Origin: DAOTUL01 sp034437435
GTDB lineage: Bacteria; Chloroflexota; Anaerolineae; Aggregatilineales; Phototrophicaceae
DNA: 22,147 nt
Direction of reading: 5' to 3'
Assembly: GCA_964417785.1 (NCBI GenBank)
Contig: CAYQJO010000051.1
Span: 1 to 22,147 of the forward strand
Positions 6,688 to 15,349 of this stretch are shown here, in pieces; position 1 is the stretch's first letter; the number at the start of each line of letters is the position of its first letter. A program made the translations under genes and the position numbers. Under the pieces are notes generated by a model. The model was not told the DNA's origin and did not search any database. It saw only the letters and a list, made by a program, of their open reading frames with translations.

Positions 6688-8490
6688 ATGCGATGGGCAT
6701 ATCTACGGAACACATATATGGCTTCAGAGTTCAAAGTCAATAAAGACTATCACAGCAATTACAGCGGACCAGGTAAGTTTGTCTTCTCGCACATCCGACG
6801 TCAGCCTTTCCTGGCGATCATGCTGATTATTGGCGCGTTCAGCAACGCGGCACTGGCCGCCGCCGTCCCTTACTTCATTGGCGAGGCGTTCAATGAACTG
6901 ACGAATCCAGAGCGCCAGGGATTAGGCGTGATCGCGGGTTTCGCAATGGCGGTGATTATCTCGCAAACGGTGCGGGCCACCCTCCAGTTTGTGCGCAACT
7001 TCGCCGCCGAGACCTACGGTCAGCGCATTGAGCGCGATGTACGTGATGAGTTATACGCCAGTCTCCTCGGCAAAAGCATGTCTTATCACGGGACCATGCC
7101 CGTCGGCGAGATTATGGCACGGGTCACAAACGATGTACGCGAACTCAACCTGATGATGAATCCTGGAATCAACCTGCTGATCGGTTCGGGCATGTTCCTG
7201 GTTGTGCCAATAGCGTCGTCGGCCTTGATCCATCCAGCACTGGCGCTGGTCCCCGTTATCTTCGTCAGCTTGCATGTCATCGTCCAGTTCCGATTCGTGC
7301 GCTCCGTACATCCGGTTGCCCAGAAAGTGCGCGGGAGTTTTGGTCAAATGAACTCCCAGTTGGCCGAGGCCCTGGACGGCTTGCAAGTCGTGAAAGGGGC
7401 GGCTCAAGAACAGAACGAATCAGCCCGCTTTGACGTGCTGGCCGATCAGGTCGGCAATCATTTCATCAATCAGGGCAGAATTGAAGCTCGCTACCTGTCG
7501 TATCTGCTGCTCGGTCTCACCGTCGTCGCCGGGTTTGTCCACAGTGTCGTGCTATATGAAGCCGGCGAGATCAGCCTGGGTGACATCGTGAATTTCAACA
7601 ACTTGCTGGCGTTATTTGGCTTCCCGGTTTTTACCTCACTGAACTCGCTGTCGCGTTTGGCACTCGGCTATGCCAGCGCGGACCGTATTCTGGACATTAT
7701 CACCAGTGAAACGCATCTGGACCGCAACACCGCCGGTCACAAGGGGAAATTGCAGGGCAAAATCGCCTTTGAAGATGTCTGTTTCGCCTACAACGAAGAT
7801 GACGGTAAAGAAGTGGTGTGTAACATATCATTCCGGGTTGATCGCGGCCAGACCGTTGCCATTGTAGGCCAGACCGGTTCCGGCAAAAGCACCCTGACCA
7901 AGCTCATCAACCGCACCTACGATACAACATCCGGGCGGGTTCTGGTCGATGGCGTGGATGTACGTGAGTGGGACCTGGAGTCGCTGCGCTCACAGATCAG
8001 CATTATCGAGCAAGATATTTTTCTGTTCAGCCGCACCATCGCGGAGAACATCGCCTTTGGTGTCCAGGACGCCACCCGTGCAGCCATTGAAGACGCGGCG
8101 CGAAAGGCCCAGGCTCATGACTTCATCCTGACCTTCGCCGAAGGCTACGATACGGTTATCGGCCAGCGCGGTGTGACCCTCAGCGGTGGGCAGCGGCAGA
8201 GGCTCGCCATCGCCCGTGCCTTTCTGACCAATCCACCCGTACTGATTCTGGACGACAGCACCAGCGCCATTGACAGCGCCACCGAAGACAAAATCCAGCA
8301 GGCCATCTGGTCGGCTGCCAAAGGACGCACCACCCTGCTGATTACCCACCGGCTGTCTCAGATACGCTGGGCCGATCATATTGTGGTGCTGCGCCAGGGG
8401 GCTATCGCCGCCCAGGGCAGCCACGACGACCTGCTGGAAACATCCGAAGCCTACCGCCGCATATTCGCACGTTACGAGACCGTGAGGTAA
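6688..8490 (+). CDS. ABC exporter half-transporter, subunit with degenerate Walker B glutamate
   Basis: A 600-residue fusion of a membrane domain (about residues 30-340, six predicted helices) and a nucleotide-binding domain (about 358-595), the type I exporter (MsbA/LmrA/MDR) plan. Visible motifs: Walker A GQTGSGKS (394-401), Q-loop Gln442, signature LSGGQ (498-502), Walker B VLILDD (518-523) and switch His554. The residue after the Walker B aspartate is Asp523, not the catalytic Glu, which is typical of the non-catalytic partner in heterodimers such as TM287/288, LmrCD and BmrCD. The partner is encoded 5 bases downstream. The ATG at 6718 (MASEF) is a plausible alternative to 6688, since neither has a strong ribosome binding site and the first ten residues add nothing conserved. 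Substrate unknown; the flanking GT-like genes hint at a lipid-linked or envelope compound. Confidence 0.93.
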   Translation: MRWAYLRNTYMASEFKVNKDYHSNYSGPGKFVFSHIRRQPFLAIMLIIGAFSNAALAAAVPYFIGEAFNELTNPERQGLGVIAGFAMAVIISQTVRATLQFVRNFAAETYGQRIERDVRDELYASLLGKSMSYHGTMPVGEIMARVTNDVRELNLMMNPGINLLIGSGMFLVVPIASSALIHPALALVPVIFVSLHVIVQFRFVRSVHPVAQKVRGSFGQMNSQLAEALDGLQVVKGAAQEQNESARFDVLADQVGNHFINQGRIEARYLSYLLLGLTVVAGFVHSVVLYEAGEISLGDIVNFNNLLALFGFPVFTSLNSLSRLALGYASADRILDIITSETHLDRNTAGHKGKLQGKIAFEDVCFAYNEDDGKEVVCNISFRVDRGQTVAIVGQTGSGKSTLTKLINRTYDTTSGRVLVDGVDVREWDLESLRSQISIIEQDIFLFSRTIAENIAFGVQDATRAAIEDAARKAQAHDFILTFAEGYDTVIGQRGVTLSGGQRQRLAIARAFLTNPPVLILDDSTSAIDSATEDKIQQAIWSAAKGRTTLLITHRLSQIRWADHIVVLRQGAIAAQGSHDDLLETSEAYRRIFARYETVR

Positions 8491-8495
8491 AGACA

Positions 8496-10316
8496 ATGGC
8501 CGCCATATTCGGAGGATTACAGGAAGACACATACGACCGGCAGTATACTGATGTCTATCTGGCACGCCGGTTGGGCAGCTATTTTGGGCAGTATCGCAGC
8601 AAGGTCGTCGCCATTGTCATCGGCTTTGTCCTGGTCTCGCTGGTCTCGGCGCTGCCGCCTGTTCTCATCGCCGAAGGTGTCGAAATCCTGGAGAGCAGGG
8701 GCGAGATCGATATCGTCTGGATTATGGCCGGGGTCCTGTTCATCGCCGCCATTGTCCAGTATTTCGCCAACTGGTTACGCCGCCAGATGCTGACCGAGGT
8801 GATCGGCACAGTTGTGGCGACCCTGCGCAAGGATGCGTTCGCCGCCGCCGTCGAGCGCGATCTGGCCTTCTACGACACCAACAAATCCGGCAAGATCGTC
8901 AGCCGCATCACCAGCGACACACAGGAATTTGGCGATGTCGTCCTCATCGTCAGCGATGTGCTGGCACAAATGGTGCAGATTGTCGTCCTGTTTGCTGTGC
9001 TGTTCACACGCTCACTACCGCTCACTCTGGTGTTACTGGCGACGCTGCCGTTCATCGTCGGTGCCGCCACGATTTTCCGCCACTTTGCCCGCATTGCCAC
9101 CCGTCAGGGATCGCGAGCGATGGCTGCCGTCAACGATACCATTCAGGAGTCGGTGTCGGGCATCAGCATCGCCAAGAACTTCCGCCGCGAAGCCATGATC
9201 TACGACGAGTTCAAACACATCAACTGGCAGTCCTACACCATCAACATGCGGCGCGGCTTCGTGCTGGCACTGATCTTCCCGGCACTCAATGTGCTGGCCG
9301 GTCTCGCCATCGCGTTAATTATGCTGGTCGGGGCGCAGTATGTCGATCTGGGCTGGATCACCGTCGGTGGCTGGTTTCTCTTCATCCTGGGCGTGGACCG
9401 TTTCTGGTTCCCGTTTATCAATCTCGCCGCTGTCTGGAGCCAGTTCCAGCAGGCCATGAGCGCCATCGAGCGTATTTTCGCCCTCGTCGACTCCGACAAC
9501 ACCATTGTGCAGCACGACACAATATCTACCGATGGTATCAAGGGCCATATTGAACTGCGTAATGTCACCTTCGGCTATACGGACGATCAGCCAGTGCTGG
9601 AACACTTCAACCTGACCTTACAGGAAGGCGAGAATGTTGCGTTTGTCGGCCACACCGGCGCAGGCAAAAGCACCATCGCCAAGATCATCAGCCGCTTCTA
9701 CGAGTTCCAATCCGGCGATGTGTTGATCGACGGCCAGGACATCCGCGCATTCGACATCAAGTCCTACCGGTCACGCCTGGGGATTGTGCCGCAAGCGCCC
9801 TTCCTATTCAGCGGCACCATCCGCGACAATATCCGCTATGGTCGTCCCGAGACCACCGATGAGGAAATCCGCGAAATCGCCTACAGCATCGGCGACGGCG
9901 AATGGCTGGAAACACTGCCCGACGGACTGGACACCGATGTAGGCGAACGGGGATCGTATCTCAGCATGGGACAGCGCCAGCTTGTCAGTCTGATGCGTGT
10001 GCTGGTTGAGAAACCGGCCATCTTCATCCTGGACGAGGCCACCGCCAGCGTCGATCCCTTCACCGAAACGCAAATTCAGGAAGCCATCGACCTGATTCTG
10101 TCGAAATCGACCTCCATCCTGATCGCCCATCGCCTGAGTACCATCCGCAACGCTGACCGGATTATCGTTCTCCGTGATGGCAAGATCATCGAAGAGGGCA
10201 ACCACGATCACCTGATGGATCAGGGCGGGCATTACGCAGAACTTTACAACACCTACTTCCGCCACCAATCGCTGAGCTACATCGAAAACGCTCGCTCCCT
10301 GTTCGCCGATGGCTAA
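8496..10316 (+). CDS. ABC exporter half-transporter, subunit with catalytic glutamate
   Basis: A 606-residue half-transporter, partner of the gene just upstream. The membrane domain covers about residues 30-325 and the nucleotide-binding domain about 350-590. Motifs: Walker A GHTGAGKS (385-392), Q-loop Gln433, signature LSMGQ (489-493, Met replacing the usual first Gly), Walker B AIFILDE with catalytic Glu514, and switch His545. Pairing the two subunits gives one normal site (this Walker A/B with the partner's LSGGQ) and one weak site (the partner's Asp523 with this LSMGQ), as expected of a heterodimeric exporter. The ATG lies 5 bases after the previous stop, with a GAGG-type ribosome binding site inside the end of that gene. 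The stop overlaps the start of the next gene by 8 bases, so translation is probably coupled. Confidence 0.94.
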   Translation: MAAIFGGLQEDTYDRQYTDVYLARRLGSYFGQYRSKVVAIVIGFVLVSLVSALPPVLIAEGVEILESRGEIDIVWIMAGVLFIAAIVQYFANWLRRQMLTEVIGTVVATLRKDAFAAAVERDLAFYDTNKSGKIVSRITSDTQEFGDVVLIVSDVLAQMVQIVVLFAVLFTRSLPLTLVLLATLPFIVGAATIFRHFARIATRQGSRAMAAVNDTIQESVSGISIAKNFRREAMIYDEFKHINWQSYTINMRRGFVLALIFPALNVLAGLAIALIMLVGAQYVDLGWITVGGWFLFILGVDRFWFPFINLAAVWSQFQQAMSAIERIFALVDSDNTIVQHDTISTDGIKGHIELRNVTFGYTDDQPVLEHFNLTLQEGENVAFVGHTGAGKSTIAKIISRFYEFQSGDVLIDGQDIRAFDIKSYRSRLGIVPQAPFLFSGTIRDNIRYGRPETTDEEIREIAYSIGDGEWLETLPDGLDTDVGERGSYLSMGQRQLVSLMRVLVEKPAIFILDEATASVDPFTETQIQEAIDLILSKSTSILIAHRLSTIRNADRIIVLRDGKIIEEGNHDHLMDQGGHYAELYNTYFRHQSLSYIENARSLFADG

Positions 10317-12393
10317 GCGCTGGGCTTTTGTCTATACCGCCCTGGCGCTGGTTTATCTGCTTACCACCCCCCTGTTCGAGGCGTCGGATGAACTGCGCCA
10401 CTTTGGCATGGTCGAATATGTGCGCGAGCAGCAAACTCTGCCGGTGCAGCATCCTGACCAGGGTGAGACCGCCTGGGCGCAGGAAGGCAGCCAGCCACCG
10501 CTGTACTATGCACTGGCGGCCCTGGTCACCGCATCCTTCAGCCTGGACAGACTCGATGACATGCGCCAGTTGAACCCGCACACCATTCTCGGCGTTCCCG
10601 GTCTCGATCATAACCTCAACCATGTTTTGCGTGATACGACACCACCGCAGAGTGCCGCACTGGCTGTCTATGCCGCTCGCCTGTTCAGTATTGGCCTGGG
10701 CATTGTCACGGTAATCGCTGTCTTCGCGGCGGCTCGCCAGTTCGTACCGGATCAACCCATCGCGGCACATATCGCTGCCGGGTTGGTCGCACTGAATCCG
10801 ATGTTTCTGTTTATTAGCGCCTCAGTCAACAACGATAATCTCGTCACGGCACTCAGCAGCGTCGTCATCTATCTCATGCTGCTCACACTCAACCAGGGAT
10901 TCGATCTCCGCCGCAGCGCTTTGATCGCCCTGCTGATCGCGCTCGCTACCCTGACCAAATTGAGCGGCCTGGTGCTGGTCCCGGCGGTGGCATTGGTTGC
11001 CCTCTGGATCGCCTACCGTGACCGTGACTGGCACGGATTGCTGGCCCTGGGAACGATGATGGCCGCGTTCTGGGCGTTGATCGCCGGATGGTGGTATCTG
11101 CGCAACATCCAGCTTTACGGCGAGTTGTTTGGCACACATATGATGGTCGCGGTGGCCGGACCGCGTGATGGAGCCTTCACCCTGCAAACCGCCCTGGACG
11201 AATTTCAGGGCTTTCGCTGGTCCTACTGGGGCGTCTTCGGTCTGTTCAACATCATCGTGCCGTATGAGTGGTTCTACACCCTGCTGGATGTCCTGGTGCT
11301 GGCCGCCGGGATCGGGCTGGTCGTGGCGCTGCGACGCCAGTTCACAGTCAAAACAGCGTTCCTGCTGCTGATCGTAGGCATCGGATTCACCGCTTTCCTC
11401 AACTGGACCGCCCAGACCTATGCCTCGCAGGGGCGTTTGCTCTTCCCCTATAACGCTGCCATCACCCCATTGATGGCACTGGGACTGGTGACGCTCTTTC
11501 GCCGGTGGGCTGCCGCTCCACTGGTACCGCTCGGCGCAGCCACACCGCTCATCGCCGTGCTGGTGATCGCACCGGTCTATCGCATCCCGGAACCTATAGA
11601 CCATCCACCAGATGACGCAACACCAGTTTACGCCCGCTTTGGCGATGTCACTCTCATCGGCTACGACTACCATGACCAGCGCTATGAACCGGGCGCGGAT
11701 TTCCCAGTCATGCTCTACTGGCAGGTTGACGCACCCACCAGCCAGGATAACAGCCTGTTCTTGCACCTGTTGAACCCGGCAGGCGAACTGCTGGCCCGGA
11801 TCGACACCTATCCGGGTGGCGGACGTCTGCGCACCAGCACATGGAATCCGGGTATCTATGCCGACTCGTACACCCTGCAAATCGGCCACGAAATCGACGG
11901 TGCTTTTCCGCTGCGGCTGCACGTTGGCTGGTGGCATTATCCAACCGAAACGTTGATCGCAGCACAAGACGCCAGCGGTATGACGATTGACGGGGTGGTT
12001 CTCGACGCGGGTGGTTATCTGGCCGATTCAACAACCTGGACAGGAGGTAGTCTTGCCATTGACTTTGGGAATAAAATCGTCCTGCGTGATCACCAGATGG
12101 ACAACGACAGCCTGACTCTGTACTGGGAAGCACGCGCACCCATCGACGCCGATTACCGCGTGTTCGTGCAGATTCTCGACACCGAGAACACCATCGTGGA
12201 TCAGGCCGATACCTCGCCACCGCTTCCCACCCGCTACTGGCGCAGTGGCGACCGTTTCATCACCCGGCATGAACTGCCGCTGTTGGGGTCCACCCAGTCC
12301 AGCGATAACCGGCTTATACTCGGCTGGTACGCACCGGATACTTTGGAACGCTTAGTTGTCGATGGCGGTCCGGCCAACGCTTACGAACCGTAA
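10309..12393 (+). CDS. DUF2142/GT-C-like membrane protein with two C-terminal beta domains
   Basis: A 694-residue protein with about ten or eleven predicted membrane helices in residues 1-435. The first loop has the acidic motif FEASDELRHF (Asp27-Glu28) followed by GSQPPLYYAL (60-69), and later ASVNNDNL and YLRNIQLYGELFG; these resemble DUF2142 and related GT-C membrane proteins of cell-surface glycan pathways. Two predicted beta-rich units follow: one from about residue 442 (ARFGDVTLIGYD, PVMLYWQVDAP) and a second from about 585 (DFGNKIVLRDH, SLTLYWEARAP). Both resemble the tail of the product at 4297-6636. Its ATG overlaps the end of the second ABC gene by 8 bases. Its last 13 bases overlap the convergent HIT gene. 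Enzyme activity and acceptor are not shown by the sequence. Confidence 0.75.
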   Translation: MAKRWAFVYTALALVYLLTTPLFEASDELRHFGMVEYVREQQTLPVQHPDQGETAWAQEGSQPPLYYALAALVTASFSLDRLDDMRQLNPHTILGVPGLDHNLNHVLRDTTPPQSAALAVYAARLFSIGLGIVTVIAVFAAARQFVPDQPIAAHIAAGLVALNPMFLFISASVNNDNLVTALSSVVIYLMLLTLNQGFDLRRSALIALLIALATLTKLSGLVLVPAVALVALWIAYRDRDWHGLLALGTMMAAFWALIAGWWYLRNIQLYGELFGTHMMVAVAGPRDGAFTLQTALDEFQGFRWSYWGVFGLFNIIVPYEWFYTLLDVLVLAAGIGLVVALRRQFTVKTAFLLLIVGIGFTAFLNWTAQTYASQGRLLFPYNAAITPLMALGLVTLFRRWAAAPLVPLGAATPLIAVLVIAPVYRIPEPIDHPPDDATPVYARFGDVTLIGYDYHDQRYEPGADFPVMLYWQVDAPTSQDNSLFLHLLNPAGELLARIDTYPGGGRLRTSTWNPGIYADSYTLQIGHEIDGAFPLRLHVGWWHYPTETLIAAQDASGMTIDGVVLDAGGYLADSTTWTGGSLAIDFGNKIVLRDHQMDNDSLTLYWEARAPIDADYRVFVQILDTENTIVDQADTSPPLPTRYWRSGDRFITRHELPLLGSTQSSDNRLILGWYAPDTLERLVVDGGPANAYEP

Positions 12394-12875
12394 AGCGTAT
12401 CCCAGGTCTGCTTGAGATCACGATAGGTGTTGTCGAGTGTATCGGGTATCACACGGGTGTTGCTCACCGTCGTCATGAAATTGGCGTCACCCGGCCAGCG
12501 CGGCACGATATGGAAATGAAAATGCTCGGCGATGCCCGCACCTGCCGACTGACCCAGGTTGGCACCCAGGTTAAACGCCGCCGGGTGGTAAGCCTGACGC
12601 AGCACTGCCAGCACCCGGTTGATCGTGACCATCATGTCGGTCAGCGCCTCCACCGGCAGTTCCTCCTGTGTGGCGACATGGGCATAGGGGACCACCATCA
12701 CATGGCCGTTGCTGTAGGGGTATCGATTCAGCGTGGCATAAACAAATTCAGAGCGGGCGATCACATGCTCAACATCGTCGTTGGCATTGACCTTGTTGCA
12801 GAAAACACATCCCTCCACCGGTTTCTTCTCTCCTTTGATGTATGCCATCCGCCAGGGGGTATAGAGTCGGTCCAT
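12381..12875 (-). CDS. HIT-family protein, probable Ap4A phosphorylase / nucleotidyl hydrolase
   Basis: A 164-residue cytosolic histidine-triad protein. The triad is His118-Phe-His120-Phe-His122 followed by IVPRW, the active site that forms a nucleotidyl-His intermediate. The N-terminal half has the usual HIT pattern LNRYPYSNGHVMVVP (49-63). Cys23 and Cys26 (GCVFC) could be part of a zinc site, which many HIT proteins have. The N-terminus (LYTPWRMAYI) and overall layout match the Ap4A-phosphorylase-like branch typified by Mycobacterium Rv2613c, so breakdown of diadenosine polyphosphates is the likely role. The ATG at 12875 has AAGG upstream. It is divergent from birA, 37 bases away, and overlaps the GT-like gene by 13 bases at its 3' end. 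Confidence 0.93.
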   Translation of the reverse strand: MDRLYTPWRMAYIKGEKKPVEGCVFCNKVNANDDVEHVIARSEFVYATLNRYPYSNGHVMVVPYAHVATQEELPVEALTDMMVTINRVLAVLRQAYHPAAFNLGANLGQSAGAGIAEHFHFHIVPRWPGDANFMTTVSNTRVIPDTLDNTYRDLKQTWDTLYGS

Positions 12876-12894
12876 TGTTCAGCCTTTTTGCCCG

Positions 12895-12900
12895 ATTATA
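12895..12900 (-). promoter_or_regulatory. candidate -10 element of the HIT gene
   Basis: A perfect TATAAT on the minus strand lies about 20 bases before the HIT start codon. The matching -35 position (ATGTGC, 17-base spacer) is poor, so this is only a partial promoter match. The 37-base gap between the two divergent genes leaves little room for anything else. Confidence 0.35.
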
Positions 12901-12912
12901 TCAGGTGGTAGA

Positions 12913-13674
12913 ATGGCGCACATGGACTTATCTGAAGAACGTTTACGTACGCTGCTGGCACCGCGTATGGTGCGCTTTTTCCAGCAGACCCCCAGTACTC
13001 AGGACAACGCCCGTCAATGGCTGCACAATGATGCACCGAGCGGCGCTGTCGTCATCGCTGATGAGCAAATCGCCGGTCGGGGCCGTCTCGGACGTACCTG
13101 GATCACACCACCGGATTCCGCACTGGCGCTGTCGATCATCCTCCGCCCAACCCCCGATCACCTGTCACAGATCACGCTGCTGGGTGCGGTGGCCGTCGCC
13201 ACCACCGTCGAGACCTTTGGCGTGCAGCCCGGTATCAAATGGCCCAACGATGTGCGCCTGAACGGCCTGAAATTCTGCGGTATTCTGCCGGAGGCCGTTT
13301 GGGATGGCAGCACCTTGTGTGGTGTGATTCTCGGCATTGGCGTCAATGTGCGGGTGGACTTCAGCGCAACCGAGGTAACAACCACTGCGACCAGCCTGGA
13401 ACCGGCTCTCGGTCGGTCTATCGACCGTGCGACGCTGGCCCACATGATCCTGGGACAAATCGATTACTGGTGGCCGCACCTGGGGACATTGGCGCTGTTC
13501 CAGGCATGGCAGGCACGGCTCGACATGCTGGGTCAGCTTGTCACTGTACAAACTGCCAACGACTTGATTCAAGGACACGCCGAAGCCGTCAATGCACAGG
13601 GCGCTTTGTTGGTCCGCCAGGATGACGGAACAATTCAGACGGTATTGGCCGGAGATGTGAGGAGTTCAGGCTGA
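12913..13674 (+). CDS. birA: biotin--[acetyl-CoA-carboxylase] ligase
   Basis: A 253-residue biotin protein ligase that activates biotin with ATP and attaches it to the lysine of biotin carboxyl carrier proteins. Motifs: PSTQDNA (27-33), the adenylate-binding loop GRGRLGRTW (55-63), KWPNDV (109-114), KFCGILPE (120-127) and LGIGVNV. The C-terminal small beta domain is present (about 210-250). It lacks the N-terminal winged helix of E. coli BirA, so it is a group I ligase that cannot act as a DNA-binding repressor. The ATG at 12913 is chosen over the one three codons later because AGGTGG lies 4 bases upstream. Its stop overlaps the next start (TGATG), so the next gene is coupled to it. Confidence 0.95.
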   Translation: MAHMDLSEERLRTLLAPRMVRFFQQTPSTQDNARQWLHNDAPSGAVVIADEQIAGRGRLGRTWITPPDSALALSIILRPTPDHLSQITLLGAVAVATTVETFGVQPGIKWPNDVRLNGLKFCGILPEAVWDGSTLCGVILGIGVNVRVDFSATEVTTTATSLEPALGRSIDRATLAHMILGQIDYWWPHLGTLALFQAWQARLDMLGQLVTVQTANDLIQGHAEAVNAQGALLVRQDDGTIQTVLAGDVRSSG

Positions 13675-15041
13675 TGGGTATTCGCCTGGAATGGGAAATC
13701 GCTGCCGAAGACGAGCGTGTACGCAGCATAGGAGAGGACCCCGATGCTGCCCGTAAACGCCGTAATGCGCTGGTCCGTTTGCTGCTGACCATCACACTGT
13801 TGGTGGGCATCGCAGCCGGTATTGTCGCGTTCATCTTCTGGCGCTTCGATCAGGTCAACTCGCAGCTTGAACGCCAGTTACGCGACACCGTGACCGCTGA
13901 AGTCACCGCGCTCCGGTTGGGCGATTGGAACGCCTTCTCCGATTTTCAGCGCAGCGCCACCGATGACTGGCTGCGCGAGCAGCGCACCACCTTCGACACC
14001 TATCAGGCGATCCTGCGTGCCGACGACTCCGCCCGATTGACCGGCAAGATCGTGGAGATCGAGATTGACGATCCGCGTGCGCGTGTTCACATCGAGGAGA
14101 TCATTGACGGTATAGCCTATACCCGTATCTGGTCCTACTGGTTCTATGAAAACGGTGAGACCGAGGAAAACGTAGATGGCTGGCGACATGTCCCGCTGGA
14201 TTACACCTTCTGGGGCGAGCCAGGAACCTATAGCGGCGACAATGTGCAAATCAACTACCGCAGCGTGGACGCAGAGGTCGCGAACGCGATGGGAATCCGG
14301 TTAGACGACTGGATCAGCATCAGTTGCCGCATTCTGGACTGCGGTGATCTACCCCGAGTCCAGGTCGAAATTGTCTCGGATGATACCCGCGAGCCACGCT
14401 GGACGGACACATGGCAGGTAGTGGTCCCATCGCCGTATCTGAACCGCGCCCGCTCTGATATGCCCTTTTCGCTCGAATTACAGCAACAGATTGGGAGTTT
14501 GATAGCACAGCGGTTGGTTGGCGACGCCGCCTATCCATCAGACGCGCATTATATCAGGAATGTGGCCCAATCCTGGCTGGTCGGCCAGTATCTTCTGGTG
14601 GAAACCGATGCCCATCTACTCGAAAGCCTTATCCGCAATTACGGTGAGGACTCGCTGCGTCAACTACTGACCAGCCTGTCACCGGATGCAAACATCGGTG
14701 TTTTGAGCCAGATCATCGGCACCCCACTCGATCAAGCGGACCTGGATTGGCGCGACTTCTTCACCTGGCGGTTGAACATCGAAACCGACTTGATCCTGCG
14801 GCAGGATGTCGATGCCGTCCTGGCGTTATACGATACCAGCGATCCCGGCGTTCTTCAGGCGGCCCAGGCCCGTCTGTCTCAACCGGCACCGCCCCGCGTG
14901 ATGGTCCTGGACACCCAACCTCATACACCCGGCCCGGATGGATCGCCACAGCGGTCAGTTACGGTCACGGTCACGGGGTCGGCTCAGCAGCAAATCTGGC
15001 TGTTCCGGTTGAAGGGCAATAACTGGCTGCGGGCCAGCTAG
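13674..15041 (+). CDS. single-pass membrane protein with large extracytoplasmic domain, unknown function
   Basis: A 455-residue protein with a charged cytosolic N-terminus (1-31), one membrane helix (about 32-56) and about 400 residues outside. Residues 70-180 have a helix-then-strands pattern like NTF2/SnoaL folds (VTAEVTALRLGDWNAF, then VHIEEIIDG and WRHVPLDYTFW). A Cys pair lies at 218 and 223. Residues 315-365 (LIRNYGEDSLRQLL, then GTPLDQADLDWRDFF) resemble the C-terminal part of Peptidase_MA-like metallopeptidases, but there is no HExxH zinc motif anywhere, so any peptidase activity would be lost. These domain likenesses are by eye and uncertain. The ATG overlaps the birA stop by one base, with GAGGAG about ten bases upstream. 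Confidence 0.8.
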   Translation: MGIRLEWEIAAEDERVRSIGEDPDAARKRRNALVRLLLTITLLVGIAAGIVAFIFWRFDQVNSQLERQLRDTVTAEVTALRLGDWNAFSDFQRSATDDWLREQRTTFDTYQAILRADDSARLTGKIVEIEIDDPRARVHIEEIIDGIAYTRIWSYWFYENGETEENVDGWRHVPLDYTFWGEPGTYSGDNVQINYRSVDAEVANAMGIRLDDWISISCRILDCGDLPRVQVEIVSDDTREPRWTDTWQVVVPSPYLNRARSDMPFSLELQQQIGSLIAQRLVGDAAYPSDAHYIRNVAQSWLVGQYLLVETDAHLLESLIRNYGEDSLRQLLTSLSPDANIGVLSQIIGTPLDQADLDWRDFFTWRLNIETDLILRQDVDAVLALYDTSDPGVLQAAQARLSQPAPPRVMVLDTQPHTPGPDGSPQRSVTVTVTGSAQQQIWLFRLKGNNWLRAS

Positions 15042-15102
15042 ACTCTCATTAAACCTTAATCGCGAAACAGCCACCATCTTAATATTGCGACACGATGAAA
15101 TA

Positions 15103-15111
15103 TGCTAAACT
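15103..15111 (+). promoter_or_regulatory. candidate extended -10 promoter of the small acidic protein gene
   Basis: TGCTAAACT reads as an extended -10 (TGn plus TAAACT). TTGCGA at 15085-15090 is a fair -35, but with a short 15-base spacer. A start near 15118 would leave a leader of about 20 bases, ending in the GGGGTGA ribosome binding site before the ATG at 15140. The gap of 98 bases after the previous gene also suggests independent transcription. Confidence 0.4.
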
Positions 15112-15139
15112 CTGATAAAGTGGTTTTGTGGGGTGACAG

Positions 15140-15349
15140 ATGCTCGACGATTTACGCAATTTCTCCGACGATGAAGATGATGATGATGATGAGATTTTTG
15201 GTGAAGAAGAATTTGGCCGTGATGTGAACGAAGGCGGTCCCCTCTTTTTAGGGATGACCGCCATTGAGCGCATGTTCCTGTCGATGTTCCTGTTCATGAA
15301 CGTCGCCATCCTGGGGATTGCCGTTCTCCTCGCCACCAATCGAATCTAA
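15140..15349 (+). CDS. small acidic membrane protein, 69 aa
   Basis: I do not recognise this protein. Residues 9-25 are almost all Asp and Glu, including a run of six acids, and residues about 45-65 form a single membrane helix (MFLFMNVAILGIAVLLA). The topology is thus a short acidic head with a C-terminal anchor. The gene has a good GGGGTGA ribosome binding site about 4 bases before the ATG, a plausible promoter, and a normal stop, so it looks real despite its size. The acidic stretch is encoded by five consecutive GAT codons (15176-15190), a run that could change length by slippage. Its stop overlaps the convergent penicillin acylase gene by 4 bases. Binding of a cation or of a basic partner is possible, but that is a guess. 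Confidence 0.75.
   Translation: MLDDLRNFSDDEDDDDDEIFGEEEFGRDVNEGGPLFLGMTAIERMFLSMFLFMNVAILGIAVLLATNRI

Noticed and set aside
10822..11967. Open frame of 381 codons on the minus strand opposite the DUF2142-like gene
   Set aside because: Very rich in Gln, Asp, His and Arg, as expected from the complement of membrane-protein codons; the plus-strand frame has membrane helices and conserved motifs.
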